Below, piece after piece: positions 1 through 7,082 of a DNA stretch of 13,800 nucleotides. The notes under the pieces were generated by a model, which was given only the letters and a program-made list of their open reading frames with translations, had not been told where the DNA came from and made no database searches. Source of the stretch: Janthinobacterium lividum (GTDB lineage Bacteria > Pseudomonadota > Gammaproteobacteria > Burkholderiales > Burkholderiaceae_D); NCBI GenBank assembly GCA_945864765.1, contig CAMBDR010000044.1:1-13800 (forward strand), read 5' to 3'. Position 1 is the stretch's first letter; each line of letters opens with the position of its first letter. The position numbers were made by a program, and so were the translations under genes.

Positions 1-1322
1 ACGATTCTACCTATACCGTCTCCATCGGTAATGGGCAACCGTTGGTGGTTGGTTCGACCCAGTTCAAGCTGGCGGCAGTGCCATCGCCGACCGATCTGAC
101 CCGTAACGAAGTGGGTTATGTGCTCAGTACCGGTACCAGTATCTTCCCGGAAAATGCCATCGTTGGCGGTAGTCTGGGTGGCTTGTTTGATTTTCGCGCC
201 AACTCGCTGGACGTATCGCAAAACTCGCTGGGCCGGGTGGCACTGGGTTTGGCGACCACATTTAATGATCAACATAAATTGGGGCAAGATCAAAATGGCG
301 CATTGGGCACGGATTTTTTCAATGCTGCCGTACCGAAAGTGACCCCCAGCATCTATAACGTGGGCAATGCGGTGGTGACCAGTAGCGTGGTGGACCCCAA
401 GCTACTGACCACCAGCGATTATGAATTGCGTTTTGATGGTGTGAATTACAAAACCACCCGTTTATTTGACAATACCGTTTTATCGAATGGCACTTTGGCG
501 CAGGCGCAAACCGCTTTGCAAGGCGATGGCATCGATTTTAACCTGGCACCGGGTACGACGCCTGTTACTAATGGGGATAATTTTTTAATTAAACCCACTG
601 CCTATGCGGCGCAATTATTTAAAGTCAGTATTAATGATCGCGCCAATATTGCCGCTGCGGCACCCATCAGCACCGCGACGGGTGCCACTAATACGGGGTC
701 GGGTAAGGTGACGCCGGGCTTTATTGATTCGACCTATTTGCCTGCAAATGGTGGTAGCCCCATCATCGCACCGGCCAATGTGACGCTCACTTTCGATAGT
801 GCTACAGGAAGCCTGTCGGGTTTTCCTCCGACCCAAGCTGTTACCGTTACCACCAACGGCGTAGCGACGGTTTTCCCTGCGCCAGCAAGCCCCTTGGCTT
901 ATACTGCAGGTTCCCAGCTCAGTTTTGGCGGTGTCAATATCACCATTTCAGGCGTGCCTGCAAATAATGATACCTTCGTCATCAGTCAAAACGTCTCCGG
1001 GGTGGGTGACAACCGGAACGCGCGTGAGTTAGCTGCCTTGCAAACCAAGCCCTTATTGGAAAAAGGGTCGGCCACTTATCAGGGGGCGTATGCCGAATTG
1101 GTGAGTGCTGTTGGTAATAAAACGCGGGAAATTCAGGTGAATGATACGGCGGGCGGCACCTTTTTGGCGCAAGCGCAATTGGCAGCGCAAAATCAGTCGG
1201 GGGTCAATCTGGATGAAGAAGCCGCCAATTTGATTCGGTATCAGCAAGCTTTTCAGGCATCGGGTAAAGTCGCCCAGATTGCCAGCACTTTGTTTGATTT
1301 TCTACTGACTTTGGGTCGATAG
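1..1322 (+). CDS. flgK: Flagellar hook-associated protein 1 FlgK, 3' part (5' end outside window)
   Basis: FlgK is exported by the flagellar type III system and forms the first hook-filament junction layer, between the hook and FlgL. The reading frame is open from base 3 (439 codons before the TAG at 1320-1322), so the gene continues upstream; the TTG at 42 is only an internal leucine codon. The identifying sign is the C-terminal D0 helix, VNLDEEAANLIRYQQAFQAS followed by KVAQIASTLFDFLLTLGR, the classic FlgK end that pairs with N-terminal D0 in the junction coiled coil. Further upstream, SLGGLFDFRANSLD and LGRVALGLATTFNDQHKLG are typical FlgK D1/D2 segments. The middle (about 340-990) is Thr/Ser/Gly-rich, beta-strand-like and variable, as in the surface domains of this family. 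flgL follows after 12 bp, the usual end of a flg operon. The family is certain; full length is unknown. Confidence 0.94.
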   Translation, partial: DSTYTVSIGNGQPLVVGSTQFKLAAVPSPTDLTRNEVGYVLSTGTSIFPENAIVGGSLGGLFDFRANSLDVSQNSLGRVALGLATTFNDQHKLGQDQNGALGTDFFNAAVPKVTPSIYNVGNAVVTSSVVDPKLLTTSDYELRFDGVNYKTTRLFDNTVLSNGTLAQAQTALQGDGIDFNLAPGTTPVTNGDNFLIKPTAYAAQLFKVSINDRANIAAAAPISTATGATNTGSGKVTPGFIDSTYLPANGGSPIIAPANVTLTFDSATGSLSGFPPTQAVTVTTNGVATVFPAPASPLAYTAGSQLSFGGVNITISGVPANNDTFVISQNVSGVGDNRNARELAALQTKPLLEKGSATYQGAYAELVSAVGNKTREIQVNDTAGGTFLAQAQLAAQNQSGVNLDEEAANLIRYQQAFQASGKVAQIASTLFDFLLTLGR

Positions 1323-1334
1323 AGGGGAATAATC

Positions 1335-2561
1335 ATGCGTATTAGCAGCAACACAGTTTATGAAATTGGTATTTCGCAGTTAGGCAACTTGCAAACAAGC
1401 TTGGCGCGTACCCAAAATCAACTCTCGACCGGACGCCGTATCCTGACCGCCTCCGATGACCCCATTGCTGCTGCACGTGCGCTGGAGGTAACCCAGTCTG
1501 AACAAATTAATTTGCAATTGGCGACCAATCGGCAAAACGCGACCAGTTCATTGTCGCAAGTTGAGTTGGCCCTGGGTAATGTGACGGGCTTGTTGCAAGA
1601 CGTAAAAACCTTGACCGTGAATGCGGGCAATGCCACGCTCACCGATGCCGACCGCAATTCGCTGGCGACTGAATTATCCGGGCGGCTGGATGATTTGCTG
1701 GGACTGGCCAATACCGCAGATGGTGCCGGGGGCTATTTATTTTCCGGTTTTAAGGCCAACACCTTGCCCTTTATTAAAACCCCAACGGGTGCGCAATACC
1801 AGGGGGATCAGGGACAGCGGTTTTTGCAAGTCGGTTCGACCCGGGAATTGCCGATTAGTGATTCCGGCAATTCGGTGTTTGAAGACAATATTACCGGCAA
1901 TGGCACTTTTACAACCTCGGCCAGTAAAGTGCCACCGAATACGGGTTCGGGTATTGTATCGTCCGGTTCGGTCACGAATGCCGCTGCGCTGACGGGGCAA
2001 AATTATTCGATTGCGTTTACCGTGGTACCCGGCAGTCCGCCAGTGACCACGTTTGATGTGACCAATACCACCACCAATACACCCGTTTCAGTCGGTAACG
2101 CCTATGTGAGTGGGCAGCCTATCAATTTCGATGGTTTGCAATTTGACGTGCGTGGTATTCCTGCCAATGGTGATAGTTTTAGCATTGTTCCCAGCACCAA
2201 GCAAAGTATCTTTACCACCCTCACCGATCTGATTGGCGCTTTGCGTGCGCCGTCGTCGGGCGCAACCGGGCAAGCCAATTTGACCAATGCACTCAATGCG
2301 GCACATGACAATCTCAATAGTTCGCTTGATAATGCTTTATCGGTACGTTCCACTGTCGGTTCGCGCTTGCGCGAAGTGGATGCGCTGGATAGTGCGGGGC
2401 AAGATTTGAACATTCAGTACAAACAAACCCTGGCCAATTTGCAAGATCTGGATTACACCGAAGCCTTGTCAAAATTTGCCCAGACCCAAACCACGCTGGA
2501 AGCGGCGCAGCGCTCATTTATCAAAATTACCAGTTTGTCTTTGTTCAGCTTCCTGGGTTAA
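1335..2561 (+). CDS. flgL: Flagellar hook-associated protein 3 FlgL
   Basis: FlgL is the second hook-filament junction protein, sitting on FlgK and receiving the first flagellin subunits. The 408-residue product begins MRISSNTVYEIGISQL and continues with a flagellin-like D0/D1 helix (NLQTSLARTQNQLSTGRRI, then SDDPIAAARALEV), which is diagnostic. The C-terminal helix (DLDYTEALSKFAQTQTTLEA, then AQRSFIKITSLSLFSFLG) closes the coiled coil. GGYLFSGFKANTLPF is the usual FlgL transition into the variable domain. It is longer than enterobacterial FlgL (about 317 aa) because of a Thr/Ser/Gly-rich middle insert at roughly residues 140-290. A strong ribosome-binding site, AGAGGGGA at 1321-1328, lies 6 bases before the ATG. 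The gene starts 12 bp after the flgK stop and is surely co-transcribed with it. No other flagellar gene follows. Confidence 0.94.
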   Translation: MRISSNTVYEIGISQLGNLQTSLARTQNQLSTGRRILTASDDPIAAARALEVTQSEQINLQLATNRQNATSSLSQVELALGNVTGLLQDVKTLTVNAGNATLTDADRNSLATELSGRLDDLLGLANTADGAGGYLFSGFKANTLPFIKTPTGAQYQGDQGQRFLQVGSTRELPISDSGNSVFEDNITGNGTFTTSASKVPPNTGSGIVSSGSVTNAAALTGQNYSIAFTVVPGSPPVTTFDVTNTTTNTPVSVGNAYVSGQPINFDGLQFDVRGIPANGDSFSIVPSTKQSIFTTLTDLIGALRAPSSGATGQANLTNALNAAHDNLNSSLDNALSVRSTVGSRLREVDALDSAGQDLNIQYKQTLANLQDLDYTEALSKFAQTQTTLEAAQRSFIKITSLSLFSFLG

Positions 2562-2651
2562 GCATTTTTGCGCGCTATCCCGTTTGCTGATCAAATCTGC
2601 AGCAGTTTTGCGTTACACTACGGCCTGATTGGATGGTGAAATACATGAGCT
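2562..2651 (+). promoter_or_regulatory. flgL-alkB spacer with a weak candidate promoter
   Basis: This 90-bp spacer separates the flagellar operon from the repair pair. TACACT at 2614-2619 is a reasonable -10 hexamer (4 of 6 to TATAAT), which would start transcription about 26 bp ahead of alkB. No good -35 lies 16-18 bp upstream (TCAAAT at 2591-2596), so an activator would be needed if it is real. I see no stem-loop followed by a T run that would terminate the flg transcript. Read-through into alkB therefore remains possible. Confidence 0.25.
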
Positions 2652-3365
2652 ATGGTGGAACTCGACCTTTTTGAACGTGAAACGATGCAAGTGGCACCCG
2701 GCGCATATTATGTGCCGCGTTGGCTCTCGTTAGTGCAACAAGTGCAATTGCTGGTGCAATGCCGCCAGTGGGCGCGGCTGGTAGGCGGATTTACCGTGCC
2801 GCGCATGGCCGATGGCACGCCACTCAGTATTAAATCGGTGTTTCTCGGTGGCGATTTGCAGCAAGTGCAATCGCCGCTGTGGTCACAAACCCAAGTGTTA
2901 CCGTTCCCACCAGAACTGGCGCAGATGGCGCAGCAAGCTTGTGCCGCCACCATGGGGTATAAGCCCGATTTTGCGCCCGACTCATCCATGTTGAACTGGT
3001 ATGACCAGCATAGTACGCTGGGCATGCATCAGGATCGGGCCGAAGCCCAGGAGAGCATCGTGCGTGGTAGCCCGGTAATTGCGATCAGCCTGGGCGATGA
3101 GGCCGTGTTTCGCTTTGGTAATACCGTCAATCGCAACCGGCCATTTCAGGATGTGACGCTGCGTAGTGGCGATTTATTTGTCTTTGGTGGCTTGTCGCGT
3201 CTGGCTTACCATGGCATCGTCAAAGTATTTCCCGGCACTGCCCCATCCGAATTGTGCGCGCCCGATGGCCGCGCCTTCCCCGGTCGCCTGAGTGTCACCA
3301 TTCGCGAAATGGGGCAGGGCATTTTGAATCCACCTCGACGTTCAATTGAAAAGGAAAGATTGTGA
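2652..3365 (+). CDS. alkB: AlkB-family alpha-ketoglutarate-dependent DNA/RNA demethylase
   Basis: AlkB is a cytoplasmic Fe(II)/2-oxoglutarate dioxygenase that reverses 1-methyladenine and 3-methylcytosine in single-stranded DNA and RNA by hydroxylating the methyl group. The 237-residue product shows the full active site. The metal ligands are H126 and D128 (in LGMHQDRAE) and H187 (in LSRLAYHGI); the 2-oxoglutarate-binding arginines are R212 and R218 (in GRLSVTIREMG). NWY at 115-117 matches the NRY of the E. coli enzyme, and SLGDEAVFRFG and SGDLFVFGG match its core strands. Length is close to E. coli AlkB (216 aa). The ATG at 2652 is followed directly by GTG at 2655, and upstream ribosome-binding signals are weak; an overlapping ATG at 2645 is out of frame and gives a 9-codon peptide. 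The stop overlaps the GTG of tag by four bases, so the two are translationally coupled. Confidence 0.93.
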   Translation: MVELDLFERETMQVAPGAYYVPRWLSLVQQVQLLVQCRQWARLVGGFTVPRMADGTPLSIKSVFLGGDLQQVQSPLWSQTQVLPFPPELAQMAQQACAATMGYKPDFAPDSSMLNWYDQHSTLGMHQDRAEAQESIVRGSPVIAISLGDEAVFRFGNTVNRNRPFQDVTLRSGDLFVFGGLSRLAYHGIVKVFPGTAPSELCAPDGRAFPGRLSVTIREMGQGILNPPRRSIEKERL

Positions 3366-4024
3366 CGCAAACCGAATCGACCCATGCCGCCAGCCCATCC
3401 CATGCAGCCAGCCCATCCCATGCAGCCAGCTTATCCCATGCAGCCAGCTTATCCCTTACGCCGGACTTGCCCCGTTGCGGCTGGGCCAACCCCAAAAACC
3501 CGCTGTATCTGCATTACCATGACCATGAATGGGGCGTGCCCTGCCATGATGAAACCACGCTGTTTGAAATGCTCAATCTGGAAGGTGCGCAAGCGGGTTT
3601 GAGTTGGGAAACCATTTTGAATAAGCGCGTCCATTACCGCCTGGTGTTTGATCAATGGGATGCCGAAAAGATCGCCGCCTACGATGCCGACAAAGTGGCA
3701 GCACTCTTGGCTGACCCCGGCATCGTGCGTAACCGCTTAAAAGTGGCGGCCACCATCAGCAATGCCAAAGCGTATTTGCGATTGCGTCAGGAATGCGGCA
3801 GTCTGGATGCGTTTTTATGGCAGTATGTGAACGGTCAGCCAATTTTAAACAAGGTGGGCAGCCTGCGCGAGATACCCGCCAAAACCGCGTTGTCGGATCA
3901 AATTTCCAAAGATCTGGCCAAACGCGGTTTCAAGTTTGTGGGTTCTACCATTATTTATGCGTATCTGCAATCGATGGGTTTGGTCAATGACCATACCCAT
4001 GATTGCTTTTTGTGCGCCAGCTAG
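3362..4024 (+). CDS. tag: DNA-3-methyladenine glycosylase I (Tag) with repetitive N-terminal extension
   Basis: Tag removes 3-methyladenine from DNA and leaves an abasic site for base excision repair. Family signatures are clear: RCGWANPKNPLY, HDHEWGVP, the LEGAQAGLSW core with catalytic E74 and base-stacking W82, and KRGFKFVGSTI. The HhH-fold zinc snap of E. coli Tag is conserved as C39, H53, H211 and C215 (ending VNDHTHDC). The 220 residues exceed E. coli Tag (187 aa) because about 37 residues precede the core, mostly four copies of HAAS(P/L)S. The GTG at 3362 is chosen because AAGGAAAG at 3351-3358 sits at good spacing and the start overlaps the alkB stop (GTGA). The only start near the conserved core is a TTG at 3467, which has no ribosome-binding site. 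Paired with alkB, it covers two complementary kinds of alkylation damage. No ada gene is in the window. Confidence 0.95.
   Translation: MTQTESTHAASPSHAASPSHAASLSHAASLSLTPDLPRCGWANPKNPLYLHYHDHEWGVPCHDETTLFEMLNLEGAQAGLSWETILNKRVHYRLVFDQWDAEKIAAYDADKVAALLADPGIVRNRLKVAATISNAKAYLRLRQECGSLDAFLWQYVNGQPILNKVGSLREIPAKTALSDQISKDLAKRGFKFVGSTIIYAYLQSMGLVNDHTHDCFLCAS
3383..3454 (+). repeat. Four tandem 18-bp repeats inside the 5' end of tag
   Basis: Four head-to-tail 18-bp units, CATGCAGCCAGCCCATCC and variants, encode (HAASPS)2(HAASLS)2 at residues 8-31 of Tag. The first unit differs by CCG for CAG; the last two have TTA in place of the CCC codon. The unit length is a multiple of three, so gain or loss of copies keeps the reading frame. 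The segment is Ala/Ser/His-rich and lies before the first conserved residue of the enzyme, so it is probably a disordered tail. Confidence 0.9.
4021..4024. other. Interlocked convergent stop codons (CTAG)
   Basis: The tetramer CTAG holds both stops: TAG at 4022-4024 ends tag on the plus strand, and the complement of 4021-4023 is the TAG ending the propeller lipoprotein on the minus strand. There is no spacer, so neither gene can have a terminator before entering the other. Confidence 0.95.
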
Positions 4025-5643
4025 CGACCTACCGCATATAAAATCGCATTATTGATCGAATACACGATACCATCCGGGCCAATCAGGGTCGGTGTATAGG
4101 CTTGGCCAATACCGCTATTGAGACGAATTGATTCTGAAAAAGTATTGCTGCGCATATCCCAGCGATACAGCACACCATCTTCATTATTCATCAAAATCGA
4201 TTGGGTTTTCGGATCCACCACGGCGGTATTGACACACCATTCGCGCAAGCCGCCGGGGGTGGTTGCATCCAGCGTGGGGCCAAGAATGGTGATGACTTCT
4301 TTCATCACCGTGGTCGGGTTGGCTGGTGAAAATTGATCTGGTTGTTGCCCGTTTGGATCAAGAATCGCCATCCGGTTTTTACCGTCACCCGTGCCCGAGC
4401 CAAAATAATTGTTGTATTTGGTGAGCAGTAGATAGCTGGAGCTGCCAAGGTAGGAGGGCACCATGGAGGCGGGGACAATCGAGGGCGTATCGTCCCAGCC
4501 AAACGAGCCAGGTGTTTTACTGGTGGCGAGGCTGGCATCAAAATGCAACAGCCAACCACGCGAATTGTGGTTGTTGAAGCGCGTACCACTCAATACGCCG
4601 TAATACACATCACCATCCGGCCCCACAGTGGGGGATGCAGTCGAAATATCGCTCACCTGGGCGAGTTGACCGTCGGACGGGTTGCGCAGTTGCACCTTGG
4701 CCTTCAGGGCCAGCGTGGTGCTATCCAATGCCAATAAATAGCCAGTTTGCGGCACGCCAGGGGTGGATACGGTGTTGACGCTGATATACAGGGTGCGCTG
4801 ATCGAGCGACAAGGCGGGTGCCGCATTGGTGGCAACTTGTCCGATAGCGGCATCACCCGCTACCGTACTGGCAGCCATCACCGTGGACGTGCCATTGCTG
4901 GCAACGCGAACGATGCCGCTTTTTAAATTGGCCGGGTTGCTGCCAGTCGCAATAAAGCCAAAGAATAGATTGCCATCACTATCGAGCGTGAGTGGGGTGT
5001 TAATCATCACACCCGCATTAAATGTGGCCGGGGCTGTGTTGTACACGCTTTCGCCATAAAAAACCAGCGTACTCTGGCTACCCGTGCCATTGTCGGCATT
5101 GTCACGCAAGATCAGCCTGCCACCCGCTGCCGGAACAATCACCCGGTTATTGCGCGTGAGGGCGATATTCATGCTCGGCGTCCAGGAACTGCTCGGTAAA
5201 ATGTAATCGGTATCCATGCGCCAAATCACAGCCCCGCTGCTGCCAGAACGGGCTTCAATCCGGAAATTACCTGCGTCCGTGGTTTTGACCGGAACCAGCA
5301 CCGTGTTGGCGGCGGTAATGGTGGGGGTGCCATAATGAATCAATAATAAATCGCCCGCGCGCCGGGGCGGCACCAGATCAACCGGGGTATTCCATACGAT
5401 GCGCGACAAGGGTTGGCTGGCAATGCTGCTCAGCGCGCTATGTTGTGGGTTGCCCGCGTACTGCGTCCAGACTGGCGCGGCACCCACTGGCGTGGGGGTG
5501 GGTGTCGGCGTCGGTGTAGGTGTTGGAGTGGGTGTTGGCGTGGGCGTGGTGGTTGTGCCGCTACCGCCGCCTCCGCCGCCGCATGCCGTCAGCACGGCGA
5601 TTAAGGCGAGGGGGAGCAAGAAACGAGCTTGATAAATATTCAT
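4021..5643 (-). CDS. Lipoprotein with Pro-Thr linker and PQQ-like beta-propeller
   Basis: This is a predicted 540-residue lipoprotein of unknown function. MNIYQARFLLPLALIAVLTAC is a typical type II signal peptide with lipobox L-T-A-C; C21 would be lipidated. Then come six Gly, Ser-Gly and a TTTT(PT)9P linker (residues 30-52), a flexible stalk. From residue 59 on (WTQYAGNPQHSA), the sequence looks like PQQ-type beta-propeller blades: repeated short strands with GYLLALDSTTLALKAKV, SPTVGPDGDVYYGV, DSDGNLFFGF and PTLIGPDGIVYSINNAILYA. Such propellers bind ligands or partner proteins, or serve as enzyme scaffolds; no catalytic motif is evident. The ATG at 5643 is preferred over the in-frame TTG at 5661 because it gives the canonical signal peptide; a weak GGA lies 7 bases ahead. 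It is divergent from the di-haem lipoprotein gene and convergent with tag. Confidence 0.78.
   Translation of the reverse strand: MNIYQARFLLPLALIAVLTACGGGGGGSGTTTTPTPTPTPTPTPTPTPTPTPVGAAPVWTQYAGNPQHSALSSIASQPLSRIVWNTPVDLVPPRRAGDLLLIHYGTPTITAANTVLVPVKTTDAGNFRIEARSGSSGAVIWRMDTDYILPSSSWTPSMNIALTRNNRVIVPAAGGRLILRDNADNGTGSQSTLVFYGESVYNTAPATFNAGVMINTPLTLDSDGNLFFGFIATGSNPANLKSGIVRVASNGTSTVMAASTVAGDAAIGQVATNAAPALSLDQRTLYISVNTVSTPGVPQTGYLLALDSTTLALKAKVQLRNPSDGQLAQVSDISTASPTVGPDGDVYYGVLSGTRFNNHNSRGWLLHFDASLATSKTPGSFGWDDTPSIVPASMVPSYLGSSSYLLLTKYNNYFGSGTGDGKNRMAILDPNGQQPDQFSPANPTTVMKEVITILGPTLDATTPGGLREWCVNTAVVDPKTQSILMNNEDGVLYRWDMRSNTFSESIRLNSGIGQAYTPTLIGPDGIVYSINNAILYAVGR
5488..5556 (-). repeat. Low-complexity Thr/Pro linker tract in the propeller lipoprotein
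   Basis: Read on the minus strand, this tract encodes four Thr, then nine Pro-Thr pairs and a final Pro (residues 30-52). Codons vary (ACA, ACC, ACG, ACT with CCA, CCC, CCT, CCG), so the DNA is a degenerate hexamer rather than a perfect microsatellite. It is still very C-rich on the coding strand and could vary in length. Confidence 0.85.
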
Positions 5644-5750
5644 TTTATTTTCCGAATTCAATTAAAATGCCTGAATGAACAATCGCATCAGTGCGATAAA
5701 AGCTGCTGTGCAAATGGCCTGATTTTTTTATTTTTCGATTCTAACTGAGT
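5644..5750. promoter_or_regulatory. Divergent promoter region between the two lipoprotein genes, with a hairpin or operator-like palindrome
   Basis: These 107 AT-rich bases must hold the start signals for both divergent genes. A perfect inverted repeat, ATCGCA-TCAG-TGCGAT, lies at 5682-5697, near the middle. It could be a dimeric-regulator operator or a short hairpin. No convincing -35/-10 pair stands out on either strand. A T-rich run (5722-5735) lies just ahead of the plus-strand gene. Confidence 0.4.
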
Positions 5751-7082
5751 ATGAGATTAATTTTACTAATTTGTAGTTTTGCTGGATTTTTGACTGCTTG
5801 CGGTGGCGGTGGTGGTGTCGGCGGTGGTTCTGGATCAAATAGCAATAATGTGCCAGGGCTCCCCACGCCGGGCACTTCCCCCGTGCCCACCAGCCTGAGT
5901 TTAATGGCCCAGCTCGGAGAAAAAATCTTTAATGATCGCCATCTCTCCGGTTCGGCCCGTATGTCGTGCGCCACTTGCCATGAGCCGGGATTCTTTCATG
6001 GCCCGCCCAATGCGCAGCCAGTGCAAGTAGGCGGCCAGTTTGAAACCGAATTTGGCGTGCGTGCCGCCCCCTCGTTGCGCTATTTGGAGCGCAACCCGGC
6101 CTTTACCTTGGGTTCTGGTCGGGCTGATGAATTGCGCGGTGGCTTGATGGCCGACGGGCGCGCCAACACCCTGGCCCAACAGGCACGCTTGCCATTTTTC
6201 AATGCAATTGAGATGGATAATGTGGATGCGGCGGATCTGGCGCGCAAAGTGCGGGCTTCGGTGTATGCGGATTTGTTTGCCCAGGTGTTTGGCAATAGCA
6301 ATTCTGGTAGCGTAGCCGATGCCGATACCACACTCATGCAAATCCAACAAGCTTTGCAAGCGTTTCAATTGGAAGACCCGCGTTTTCATCCCTACGACAG
6401 CAAATATGATGGGTATCTGGCCGGGCAAGTGAGTTTGACTGCAGCCGAACAGCGTGGCCTGCAAGTATTCAATGACCCGCAGCGTGGCAACTGCCATGCT
6501 TGCCATAGTTCGACCAGTAATGATGGCAAACCGCCCTTGTTCACCAATTTCTCCTATGCGGCGTTGGGTGTGCCGCGTAATCCTTTGATTGCCAAAAATG
6601 CCGATGCCACTTATTTTGATTTGGGCCTGTGTGGCCCCAATCGCAGCGATTTGAATAATGCGCAATATTGTGGTTTATTCAGAACGCCCGGTTTGCGCAA
6701 CGTGGCCAAGCGGCCGAGCTTTTTCCACAATGGCGTGATGCACTCATTGTTGCAAGTTGTGCAGTTTTATAATACCCGCGACACCCAACCCGAGCTTTGG
6801 TATCCCAATCTGGGCGGGGTGGCGCTGGCGGGTAATGACCCTGGCTTGGCCCAATTTGGTTTGGTGAAAACAGCGTATCGTGGTGGTCAGGTGTTGAAGT
6901 TTGATGACTTACCGCTACCATATCAACCCAATATTAATGCCAGAGTACCATTGGATGGTCGTGCGGCGGGAAGTCGGCCTGCCATGTCCAACCAGGAGAT
7001 GAAGGATTTGGTGTGCTTCTTGCAGACTTTGACCGATCATTACCAAGCCGCTGCCGTAGCGCCCGATGTCGATTGTATTTAG
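5751..7082 (+). CDS. Di-haem cytochrome c peroxidase / MauG-family lipoprotein
   Basis: The product is a 443-residue protein exported as a lipoprotein: MRLILLICSFAGFLTAC with lipobox L-T-A-C (C17), followed by a Gly/Ser-rich tether to about residue 33. Two c-type haem sites, CATCH at 73-77 and CHACH at 248-252, and the C-terminal block FRTPGLRNVAKRPSFFHNG (310-328) identify the bacterial di-haem peroxidase/MauG family. Members reduce H2O2 or carry out high-valent-iron oxidations in the periplasm. An additional Cys pair, C294 and C307, lies between the second haem and the C-terminal block and might form a disulphide. It is longer than soluble CCPs (about 330-350 aa), partly through the tether. 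Peroxidase cannot be separated from MauG-like oxidase by reading. The in-frame TAA at 5742-5744 fixes the start at 5751; the ribosome-binding site is weak. Its divergent neighbour is also a polyglycine-tethered lipoprotein. Confidence 0.87.
   Translation: MRLILLICSFAGFLTACGGGGGVGGGSGSNSNNVPGLPTPGTSPVPTSLSLMAQLGEKIFNDRHLSGSARMSCATCHEPGFFHGPPNAQPVQVGGQFETEFGVRAAPSLRYLERNPAFTLGSGRADELRGGLMADGRANTLAQQARLPFFNAIEMDNVDAADLARKVRASVYADLFAQVFGNSNSGSVADADTTLMQIQQALQAFQLEDPRFHPYDSKYDGYLAGQVSLTAAEQRGLQVFNDPQRGNCHACHSSTSNDGKPPLFTNFSYAALGVPRNPLIAKNADATYFDLGLCGPNRSDLNNAQYCGLFRTPGLRNVAKRPSFFHNGVMHSLLQVVQFYNTRDTQPELWYPNLGGVALAGNDPGLAQFGLVKTAYRGGQVLKFDDLPLPYQPNINARVPLDGRAAGSRPAMSNQEMKDLVCFLQTLTDHYQAAAVAPDVDCI

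Noticed and set aside
42..44. TTG at 42 as the start of the first gene
   Set aside because: The same frame is open from base 3 with FlgK-like sequence before it, so the gene simply enters from outside the window.
3383..3454. The 18-bp repeats in tag considered as a CRISPR-like array or attachment site
   Set aside because: The units are directly adjacent without spacers, in frame, and encode a hexapeptide; they are a coding minisatellite.
5644..5661. TTG at 5661 as start of the propeller lipoprotein
   Set aside because: It would put MNSENK ahead of a perfectly good signal peptide; the ATG at 5643 gives a standard lipoprotein start.
5692..5699. TGCGATAA as a sigma28 (FliA) -10 element near the lipoprotein genes
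   Set aside because: It matches 6 of 8 bases of GCCGATAA, but no TAAA-type -35 stands at the required distance, and the element is part of a palindrome that explains it equally well.
5901..6665. A 254-codon open frame on the minus strand inside the di-haem lipoprotein gene
   Set aside because: It is antisense to a gene with clear haem motifs, is rich in Arg/Ile/Gln as expected of a shadow frame, and has no recognisable domain.
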